Positions 6,451 to 12,215 of a DNA stretch of 12,215 nucleotides are shown here, piece after piece. The stretch comes from an uncultured beta proteobacterium (lineage in GTDB: Bacteria; Pseudomonadota; Gammaproteobacteria; Burkholderiales; Burkholderiaceae). A program made the translations under genes and the position numbers. Below the pieces are notes generated by a model. The model saw only the letters and a program-made list of their open reading frames with translations, did not search any database and was not told where the DNA came from. Where the stretch lies: positions 1-12,215 of the forward strand of contig CAIMXN010000184.1 of assembly GCA_903845455.1 (NCBI GenBank). The letters are read 5' to 3'. Numbering within the stretch: position 1 is the first letter of the stretch; each line of letters begins with the position of its first letter.

Positions 6451-8031
6451 ATGATCCGTACAGCCCTACTTTCTGTTTCTGATAAAAATGGCATTGTGCC
6501 TTTTGCACAAGCCCTCCATGAACAGGGCATCAAACTCATTTCTACTGGCGGTACTGCAAAACTCTTAGCTGAAAATAATGTGCCTGTTGTTGAAGTCTCT
6601 TCTTTGACAAAGTTTCCGGAGATGTTGGATGGTCGTGTAAAAACATTGCACCCAATGGTGCATGGTGGCTTATTGGCCCGTAGAGATTTTCCTGAACACA
6701 TGGCTGCCCTGAAAGAGCATGGCATTGACACTATTGATATGTTGGTGATCAATCTCTACCCATTCAACGAGACTGTTGCAAAAGAAAAATGCTCATTTGA
6801 AGATGCGGTAGAAAATATTGATATTGGTGGACCAGCAATGCTGCGCGCTGCTGCTAAGAACCATCAAGATGTTACCGTATTAATCTCTCCTGAAGACTAT
6901 GCACCAGTCTTGGCTGAGATGAAAGCTAATAAGAATGCCGTTTCCTATAAAACCAACCTTGGTCTGGCCAAGAAAGTCTTTGCCCACACAGCTCAGTACG
7001 ATGGCGCCATTGCTAATTACCTCTCATCTCTAGGTGAAGAGCTCGACCACAAAGCGCGCTCTGCCTATCCAGAAACATTGCACCTAGCTTTTGAGAAGGT
7101 GCAAGAGATGCGTTATGGTGAGAACCCTCATCAATCTGCTGCTTTCTATAAAGATATTCAGCCAATTGCTGGTGTGCTCGCTAACTATAAACAATTGCAA
7201 GGCAAAGAGCTTTCGTATAACAATATTGCGGATGCAGACTCTGCCTGGGAATGCGTTAAAAGCTTTTCTGATAATGCCGGTGGTGCTGCAGCTTGCGTCA
7301 TCATCAAACATGCGAATCCTTGTGGCGTAGCAGTTGGTGTTAATGCACTCGAGGCTTATCAAAAAGCATTTAAGACTGATCCAAGCTCGGCCTTTGGTGG
7401 CATCATTGCCTTCAATATCCTTTGTGATGGCGCGGTGGCTGAAGCTGTCTCCAAGCAATTTGTAGAGGTACTCATTGCCCCAAGCTTTAGTAATGAGGCT
7501 AAAGCAATCTTTGCTGCCAAACAAAATGTTCGCTTGCTAGAAATTCCACTGGGTAATGGTTTTAATACGTTTGATTTCAAACGCGTTGGTGGTGGCCTAC
7601 TTGTGCAATCACCCGATGCTAAGAATGTGCTCCAAAGCGAAATGCGTGTTGTTAGCCAGAGATTACCAACTCCAAGCGAAATGAATGACATGATGTTTGC
7701 TTGGCGTGTTGCTAAGTTTGTCAAATCTAATGCCATTGTGTATTGCGCGAATGGCATGACTCTGGGAATCGGGGCAGGCCAAATGAGCCGAGTAGATTCA
7801 GCACGCATGGCTAGCATCAAAGCAGAAAATGCTGGCTTAAGCCTAAAAGGTTCAGCCGTCGCCAGTGACGCCTTCTTCCCTTTCCGTGATGGCTTGGATG
7901 TTGTGGTGAAGGGCGGCGCCAGTTGTGCCATCCAACCAGGTGGCAGCATGCGCGATGATGAAATCATTGCCGCAGCCAATGAGCATGGCATTGCGATGAT
8001 CTTTACTGGCACACGTCACTTCCGTCATTAA
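6451..8031 (+). CDS. purH: Bifunctional AICAR transformylase / IMP cyclohydrolase PurH
   Basis: PurH carries out the last two steps of purine synthesis: formyl transfer from 10-formyl-THF to AICAR, then ring closure of FAICAR to IMP. The 526-residue protein (E. coli 529) has an N-terminal MGS-like cyclohydrolase domain (about 1-195; [42 protein letters not shown]) and a C-terminal transformylase domain ([17 protein letters not shown] with Lys286-His287, DPSSAFGG, and the C-terminal end GTRHFRH). The ATG at 6451 gives the family start [12 protein letters not shown]; extension to 6388 would overlap fis and add 21 unrelated residues. There is no Shine-Dalgarno; the start is preceded by three ATCT copies (6436-6447). 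It follows fis by 34 bp. Confidence 0.96.
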   Translation: MIRTALLSVSDKNGIVPFAQALHEQGIKLISTGGTAKLLAENNVPVVEVSSLTKFPEMLDGRVKTLHPMVHGGLLARRDFPEHMAALKEHGIDTIDMLVINLYPFNETVAKEKCSFEDAVENIDIGGPAMLRAAAKNHQDVTVLISPEDYAPVLAEMKANKNAVSYKTNLGLAKKVFAHTAQYDGAIANYLSSLGEELDHKARSAYPETLHLAFEKVQEMRYGENPHQSAAFYKDIQPIAGVLANYKQLQGKELSYNNIADADSAWECVKSFSDNAGGAAACVIIKHANPCGVAVGVNALEAYQKAFKTDPSSAFGGIIAFNILCDGAVAEAVSKQFVEVLIAPSFSNEAKAIFAAKQNVRLLEIPLGNGFNTFDFKRVGGGLLVQSPDAKNVLQSEMRVVSQRLPTPSEMNDMMFAWRVAKFVKSNAIVYCANGMTLGIGAGQMSRVDSARMASIKAENAGLSLKGSAVASDAFFPFRDGLDVVVKGGASCAIQPGGSMRDDEIIAAANEHGIAMIFTGTRHFRH

Positions 8032-8067
8032 AAAATATAAAAGTAGAACTGGGAACTTACATTACAC

Positions 8068-8586
8068 ATGCGCTGGATAGGAATTGACCCAGGTCTACGC
8101 ACAACAGGGTTTGGCGTCATTGATGTTGATGGTCAGAAATTGACTTACGTAGCCTCTGGAACGATTGAAAGTGGTGATCCAGCTAAGGGTCTACCTGAAC
8201 GGCTAGGTGCGCTCTATGCTGGCGTGAAAGAGGTACTCGAAACCTATCATCCAGAAGCGGCTGCCATCGAAGAGGTCTTCCTCAACGTTAATCCCCGCTC
8301 CACCTTAATGCTGGGTCAGGCGAGAGGTGCAGTGATTGCTGCCTTAGTTTCCGACAAACTCTCTGTTGCTGAATACAGTGCATTGCGTGTGAAGCAATCC
8401 ATCGTAGGTACGGGTCGCGCAGCCAAGCCTCAGGTTCAGGAAATGGTCAAACGTTTACTAAGATTAAATCGTGCGCCTGGAACAGACGCCTCTGATGCCT
8501 TGGGGGTTGCGATCTGCGCGGCGCATCATGCGCAAATGCCACAAGCGATTATGAATGCACTGGCACCCAAGAAACGTAGTAAATAA
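8068..8586 (+). CDS. ruvC: Holliday junction endodeoxyribonuclease RuvC
   Basis: RuvC is the dimeric Mg-dependent resolvase that makes paired cuts in four-way DNA junctions during recombinational repair, acting with the RuvAB motor. The 172-residue protein (E. coli 173) has the RNase H-like fold with all four catalytic acids: Asp7 ([16 protein letters not shown]), Glu68 (AAIEEVF), Asp140 and Asp143 ([17 protein letters not shown]). LGQARGAV follows as in the family. It starts 36 bp after purH and lies 28 bp before ruvA. No LexA-type CTGT-N8-ACAG box is seen in the gap before it, so SOS control is not evident here. Confidence 0.96.
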   Translation: MRWIGIDPGLRTTGFGVIDVDGQKLTYVASGTIESGDPAKGLPERLGALYAGVKEVLETYHPEAAAIEEVFLNVNPRSTLMLGQARGAVIAALVSDKLSVAEYSALRVKQSIVGTGRAAKPQVQEMVKRLLRLNRAPGTDASDALGVAICAAHHAQMPQAIMNALAPKKRSK

Positions 8587-8614
8587 ATATATCTAAACAG
8601 GTTAAGATCTTCAT

Positions 8615-9193
8615 ATGATTGGTCGCATTCAAGGCACTCTCGTTTCGGTTCACCCTCCACGCCTCTTGGTTGATTGCCAAGGAGTCGGCTATGAAATCGA
8701 TGTGCCCATGAGCACTTTGTATCAACTTCCTGAAGTTAACCAAAAAATTACCTTGCTCACGCATTTCCAGGTACGCGAGGATGCACAACAACTCTTTGGC
8801 TTTGCTACTGAGACTGAGCGCGAAGCCTTCAGACAACTGATTAAGATCAGTGGAGTTGGCTCACGCACTGCATTAGCAGTTCTGTCAGGTATGAGCGTCA
8901 ACGAACTAGTGCAAGCCATTGCCCTTCAGGAAGCAGGACGTTTGACTCAGGTGCCTGGCATCGGCAAGAAAACCGCTGAACGCCTTTGTCTAGAGCTCAA
9001 AGGTAAACTCGCCCCAGACTTAGGAATTACTGGCAAGCTCCAAGTCATTGAAGCCAGCAGCGAAATTTTGCAAGCACTCTTGGCTCTGGGCTATTCGGAA
9101 AAAGAAGCTTTGTTAGCCCTCAAACAAATACCTCCTGATTGCAATGTATCTGATGGTATTCGGATGGGATTGAAGTATCTATCTAAGTCTTAA
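8615..9193 (+). CDS. ruvA: Holliday junction branch migration protein RuvA
   Basis: RuvA tetramers bind the four-way junction in square form and load RuvB hexamer rings. The 192-residue protein (E. coli 203) shows the three domains: an OB-fold (1-62, starting [20 protein letters not shown]), a middle domain with two helix-hairpin-helix motifs ([13 protein letters not shown] at 78-90 and [12 protein letters not shown] at 113-124), and a C-terminal RuvB-interacting helical domain (about 150-192, [16 protein letters not shown]). The linker before domain III is short. The ATG at 8615 fits the strongly conserved MIGRIxG start. Confidence 0.96.
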   Translation: MIGRIQGTLVSVHPPRLLVDCQGVGYEIDVPMSTLYQLPEVNQKITLLTHFQVREDAQQLFGFATETEREAFRQLIKISGVGSRTALAVLSGMSVNELVQAIALQEAGRLTQVPGIGKKTAERLCLELKGKLAPDLGITGKLQVIEASSEILQALLALGYSEKEALLALKQIPPDCNVSDGIRMGLKYLSKS

Positions 9194-9235
9194 TTAGACG
9201 TACCCCACTAAACCAAACACCACTACACTTGCAGC

Positions 9236-10312
9236 ATGGCAATACATACAGAAGACCTCAGCTCCATTCCCGAAGATTTACCGGAGGGTAATGACCGTAT
9301 TGTGAGTGGCGCAGCAGGCAATGCAGAAGCTATCTTTGAAAGGGCCTTGCGCCCTAAACAGCTTGATGAGTATGTTGGTCAAACCAAAGCTCGCGCCCAA
9401 TTAGAAATTTTTATCAGCGCTACCAGAGCGCGTCAAGAAGCACTAGATCACGTCTTACTATTTGGCCCCCCAGGGCTTGGCAAAACAACCTTGGCTCATA
9501 TCATCGCTCGTGAACTAGGCGTTAATCTACGCCAAACCAGTGGTCCCGTATTAGACAGACCTGGCGACCTTGCTGCTCTGCTGACTAATCTTGAGACCAA
9601 CGATGTCTTGTTCATTGATGAGATTCATCGCCTGTCTCCTGTGGTTGAAGAAATTCTCTATCCAGCGCTTGAGGACTACAGCCTAGATATCATGATTGGT
9701 GAAGGCCCTGCTGCGCGGAGCGTCAAGATTGATCTCAAGCCATTTACTTTGATCGGTGCCACCACTCGTGCTGGCATGCTCACCAATCCATTGCGGGATC
9801 GCTTTGGCATTGTGGCAAGGCTAGAGTTCTATACAACCGAAGAACTCACCAAGATTATTAATCGCTCTGCCAATCTTCTTAAAGCAATCATTGATCCCGA
9901 GGGCTCCATCGAAATAGCCAAACGCGCACGGGGCACCCCACGTATTGCTAATCGCTTATTGCGTCGCGTACGTGACTACGCAGAAGTCAAGGGCAATGGC
10001 ACGATTACCAAGGCCATGGCAGATGCTGCATTAAAGATGCTTGATGTTGATCCTAGTGGATTCGATGTGATGGATCGCAAACTACTCGAAGCAATCTTGC
10101 ACAAGTTTGATGGTGGCCCAGTAGGCATTGATAACTTAGCGGCAGCTATTGGTGAAGAGCGCGATACCATTGAAGATGTCTTAGAGCCTTATCTCATTCA
10201 GCAAGGCTACCTGCAACGTACGTCGCGCGGGCGAGTAGCTACACGACAGGCCTATGAGCACTTTGGCTTAACGCCACCCACCAGATCCAACAACCCAGAC
10301 CTATTGAGTTAA
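9236..10312 (+). CDS. ruvB: Holliday junction branch migration ATPase RuvB
   Basis: RuvB is the AAA+ motor that pumps DNA through the RuvA-bound junction. In this 358-residue protein the Walker A is GPPGLGKTT with Lys83, Walker B is LFIDEIH with Asp128-Glu129, sensor 1 lies in [10 protein letters not shown], and the arginine-finger and sensor 2 regions follow ([20 protein letters not shown]). A C-terminal winged-helix domain (about 275-345; [18 protein letters not shown]) contacts DNA. The N-terminus is about 20 residues longer than E. coli RuvB. The gap from ruvA (9194-9235) includes 30 bases without any G (9201-9230) and no Shine-Dalgarno. The stop lies only 5 bp from the convergent gene on the other strand. 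Confidence 0.96.
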   Translation: MAIHTEDLSSIPEDLPEGNDRIVSGAAGNAEAIFERALRPKQLDEYVGQTKARAQLEIFISATRARQEALDHVLLFGPPGLGKTTLAHIIARELGVNLRQTSGPVLDRPGDLAALLTNLETNDVLFIDEIHRLSPVVEEILYPALEDYSLDIMIGEGPAARSVKIDLKPFTLIGATTRAGMLTNPLRDRFGIVARLEFYTTEELTKIINRSANLLKAIIDPEGSIEIAKRARGTPRIANRLLRRVRDYAEVKGNGTITKAMADAALKMLDVDPSGFDVMDRKLLEAILHKFDGGPVGIDNLAAAIGEERDTIEDVLEPYLIQQGYLQRTSRGRVATRQAYEHFGLTPPTRSNNPDLLS

Positions 10313-10317
10313 TTCAT

Positions 10318-11574
10318 TTAGGTAATCAGTGCCTCTGGCAAGGCGAGCTTGTGATCGACGCTGTACTGATAATCCTTAAAGATATGTTCCGCGCTTAAGA
10401 TTTGATAACTATCATCATCTAATCGATGGCTTGTATCCTTAAGTCGGTAGGTATAGTGACCGCAAGTCCAACAATTGAAATTACTCATGTGGGTACATAA
10501 GCAAGTTTTGTCCTTAACAGAAATATTTTTACCATCTGGATGAATCGCAAGCTCTCGATTGAAAGCAGTAATGTACGCACAGTTACCGGCTCCGTCCAGC
10601 AGATATCCATATGATTCACAGCCTGGTCGTATGCCTGAACCAATTGCTGGTGAACTTTTTAGCATACGCATTGGGTAGCCAGTTGGCGAGATGTTATTGA
10701 CTTCAATATCCTGCTCGCTTGCTTTGAAGTATTCCTGCTTCACTTTGTAGGGCAAGCCACATTCTTCAGATACTGTGAAACGTGTGGCAACTTGCACTGC
10801 TGCTGAACCATTTTCCAAAAAAGACACTGCATCACTTCCAGTAAAAATGCCGCCAGCAGCAATGATAGGAATATCTAATTTCTCAGCCTTGAGGTATGCA
10901 ACCACTTCAGCAACAATCGTTGCTAAATCGTATTGAGCCCAATCATCTCCAAAGCCGAGGTGGCCTCCAGCTAAGGGGCCTTCAATGATGATGTAATCAG
11001 GGAAACGATTAAGTCTGGCATTTTTACGTAAGAAAATTTGTAGGGCGCGAACAGATGACACGATGATGCCTAACTTAGCATCCCGAAATCTAGGGTGATC
11101 TTCAATTAAAGCAAATGAACCTAAATGTAAACCTGCACTCAAGGTAATACCATCGATACCAGCATCCAGCGCTGATGTCATGCGCACACGCAAAGTTTCA
11201 CGTGGTCCATTCATCGTCAGCTTTTCCATGCAGTTAACAAAGATCAGTCCATCACCACGCTTTGCCTCCATGGTTGCACCAACGTGATTTTTCGTTGCTT
11301 CTGCTAACAATCCAAGATCAAACTGAACGACAGATTTATCAGAATTTAAAATATTGTATTTATAAAACTTGGTTTTATCTTTAACAAATGTGGTGTCAAA
11401 GCGCTTATCGGATACATCAGGAACCATGGCATCGGAAATATGTCCTACGCCCCCCAATCTTGCCGCCTCTAAAGCTAACTCAGCAGTAGATATATCAACA
11501 CCCATGCCACCTACCATGATAGGCACCAGTTCTTTTTTGCCGAATTTCAAACGAAAATCATCAACGCGTTTCAT
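10318..11574 (-). CDS. Nitronate monooxygenase-like FMN oxidoreductase with C-terminal cysteine cluster
   Basis: This 418-residue protein belongs to the 2-nitropropane dioxygenase / nitronate monooxygenase / FabK-type FMN TIM-barrel superfamily. Visible motifs are PIMVGGMGVDIS (18-29) at the start of the barrel, EGPLAGGHLGF (198-208) with His205 in the place of the active-site histidine of nitronate monooxygenases, and the FMN-phosphate segments IIAAGGIFTG (237-246) and GSAAVQVATRF (256-266). The usual family length is about 320-380; here the protein continues with Cys319, Cys332 and a tight array Cys358-x-Cys360-x7-Cys368-x2-Cys371, which suggests a bound metal or Fe-S cluster. It has the best Shine-Dalgarno of the window (AAAAGG at 11580-11585, 5 nt before ATG). 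It lies downstream of an NsrR-like regulator on the same strand, so a role in nitro or nitric-oxide stress is inferred. The substrate is not known; FabK-like enoyl reduction is less likely. Confidence 0.8.
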   Translation of the reverse strand: MKRVDDFRLKFGKKELVPIMVGGMGVDISTAELALEAARLGGVGHISDAMVPDVSDKRFDTTFVKDKTKFYKYNILNSDKSVVQFDLGLLAEATKNHVGATMEAKRGDGLIFVNCMEKLTMNGPRETLRVRMTSALDAGIDGITLSAGLHLGSFALIEDHPRFRDAKLGIIVSSVRALQIFLRKNARLNRFPDYIIIEGPLAGGHLGFGDDWAQYDLATIVAEVVAYLKAEKLDIPIIAAGGIFTGSDAVSFLENGSAAVQVATRFTVSEECGLPYKVKQEYFKASEQDIEVNNISPTGYPMRMLKSSPAIGSGIRPGCESYGYLLDGAGNCAYITAFNRELAIHPDGKNISVKDKTCLCTHMSNFNCWTCGHYTYRLKDTSHRLDDDSYQILSAEHIFKDYQYSVDHKLALPEALIT

Positions 11575-11579
11575 TAATA

Positions 11580-11585
11580 CCTTTT
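11580..11585 (-). promoter_or_regulatory. Ribosome binding site of the nitronate monooxygenase-like gene
   Basis: The minus strand reads AAAAGG followed by TATTA and then ATG, a usable Shine-Dalgarno at 5-nt spacing. It supports the start at 11574 and contrasts with the other starts in the window, which lack such a site. Confidence 0.6.
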
Positions 11586-11636
11586 GCTATTTAGCCCAAT
11601 AACAATGACTGTACTCCTAGTAGCCCAGGGAAAGCC

Positions 11637-12080
11637 TTAGCTGTCTACTACCTGACGTTTAATGAACTGAATAATCATATTGGGCTTAATAATGATGTCT
11701 TCTAAAGTATGTTTATCTAAAACACTAAACATGCCCGCTAAGGCAGAGCTCAGAACAGTCTGTAGGGCACAGTCAGACTGAATTCGACAGGCTGAGTGTT
11801 CGTTAAAACATTCCGCTATAGCAAAGTCTTTTTCTGTATCTCGTATAACCTTGCCCAAAATGATTGTTTTAGGGTCGCGAGCCAAGCGCATGCCACCCCC
11901 CTTACCTCTAATTGTCTGAATATAGCCAAGTGTTCCAAGCTGATTCACCACTTTCATGAGGTGATTTTCTGAAATTCCATAAAACTGGGCAATTTCCGCA
12001 ATAGTTGCCAGACGCTCCTGTTTGCTACCTAGGTACATCAATACGCGTAGGCTGTAATCTGAAAAAATACTGAATCTCAT
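11637..12080 (-). CDS. nsrR: Rrf2-family transcriptional regulator, NsrR-like (predicted [2Fe-2S] nitric-oxide sensor)
   Basis: NsrR is a dimeric winged-helix repressor whose Fe-S cluster is destroyed by nitric oxide, releasing genes for NO and nitrosative stress defence. The Rrf2 fold is clear: MRFSIFSDYSLRVLMYLG at the start, the recognition-helix region YGISENHLMKVVNQLGTLGY, and the wing TIRGKGGGMRLAR. The ligand loop carries three cysteines spaced C-x6-C-x5-C (AECFNEHSAC to SDC), residues 91, 98 and 104 from this start. As I recall, neisserial NsrR has cysteines 90, 97 and 103 with the same spacing, while E. coli NsrR has C-x4-C-x5-C. The C-terminal LDKHTLEDII is also NsrR-like. An ATG at 12095 would add MGFKS; I prefer 12080 because family members begin MxLTxFTDYxLR. 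IscR is less likely. It lies 62 bp upstream of the nitronate monooxygenase-like gene, which it may control. Confidence 0.82.
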   Translation of the reverse strand: MRFSIFSDYSLRVLMYLGSKQERLATIAEIAQFYGISENHLMKVVNQLGTLGYIQTIRGKGGGMRLARDPKTIILGKVIRDTEKDFAIAECFNEHSACRIQSDCALQTVLSSALAGMFSVLDKHTLEDIIIKPNMIIQFIKRQVVDS

Positions 12081-12095
12081 GCTTTTAAAGCCCAT

Positions 12096-12215
12096 TTTAG
12101 GTAAATACTGACTAAATAATAGAATCTGCCCTCTCGAGCTGATTTCCCCAAGAACCTAAGAATATTGCCAGAAGCTCTATAAAACCATGAATTTAGTAAT
12201 ACCCCTACCTTAAAG
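12096..12215. other. Non-coding region upstream of the NsrR-like gene, cut by the window edge
   Basis: No open reading frame of note lies here. On the minus strand a TATTAT at 12116-12121 is a possible -10 for the regulator gene, but no convincing -35 is seen 16-18 bp upstream. A short direct repeat, CCAAGAA then CCTAAGAA, lies at 12148-12162. I could not find a clear NsrR-type dyad of the AAGATGCATTT kind. What lies beyond the edge, and whether this is a divergent promoter, cannot be seen. Confidence 0.5.

Noticed and set aside
7359..8012. A long minus-strand ORF (217 codons) inside purH
   Set aside because: It is the antisense shadow of a well-conserved PurH domain and shows no recognisable protein motif.
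8032..8067. Possible LexA/SOS box before ruvC
   Set aside because: No CTGT-N8-ACAG pattern is present here or in the ruvA and ruvB gaps; only a GAAC direct repeat (GAACTGGGAAC).
10330..10345. GCCT...AGGC inverted repeat as a ruvB terminator
   Set aside because: Four-base arms inside the monooxygenase coding end, with no T-tract after it.
12094..12117. TTTAG-N11-CTAAA dyad near the regulator start as an NsrR operator
   Set aside because: Five-base arms are common by chance in AT-rich sequence, and the known NsrR half-site pattern is not matched.

Overview
The window looks like a core-genome segment of a betaproteobacterium in the Burkholderiales. A Polynucleobacter-like organism fits best: moderate-to-low GC judged by eye, very compact spacing, and the gene order lptD / amgK-murU-pepP-ubiH / dusB-fis-purH-ruvC-ruvA-ruvB. 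The genus is an inference from memory of gene order and protein character, not a database result.

Layout. The left edge holds the 5' part of lptD (minus strand, running off the window), an outer-membrane LPS translocon gene. Divergent from it, across about 33 bp, starts a plus-strand run of overlapping or nearly abutting genes: amgK (amino-sugar kinase), murU (MurNAc-1-phosphate uridylyltransferase), pepP (Xaa-Pro aminopeptidase) and a ubiH-type FAD monooxygenase of ubiquinone synthesis. AmgK and MurU form the cell-wall recycling shortcut to UDP-MurNAc. The region from 4991 to 5130 is the clearest regulatory gap. It holds a perfect 10-bp inverted repeat whose centre also matches the Fis binding pattern, then a plausible promoter for dusB-fis. 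After that come dusB (tRNA dihydrouridine synthase), fis (nucleoid protein), purH (last two steps of IMP synthesis) and ruvC, ruvA, ruvB (Holliday junction resolution), all on the plus strand with short gaps.

From 10318 to the right edge the strand flips. A nitronate-monooxygenase-like flavoprotein with an unusual C-terminal cysteine cluster is followed, on the same strand and upstream of it, by an Rrf2-family regulator whose three cysteines are spaced as in neisserial NsrR, a [2Fe-2S] nitric-oxide sensor. This pair is the most accessory-looking and most interesting part of the window. The last 120 bases are non-coding and would contain the regulator's promoter.

I saw no tRNA or rRNA gene, CRISPR array, insertion sequence, prophage part or frameshifted gene. 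Most of the window is ordinary, well-conserved core machinery; the points worth a second look are regulatory details and the NMO/NsrR-like pair.
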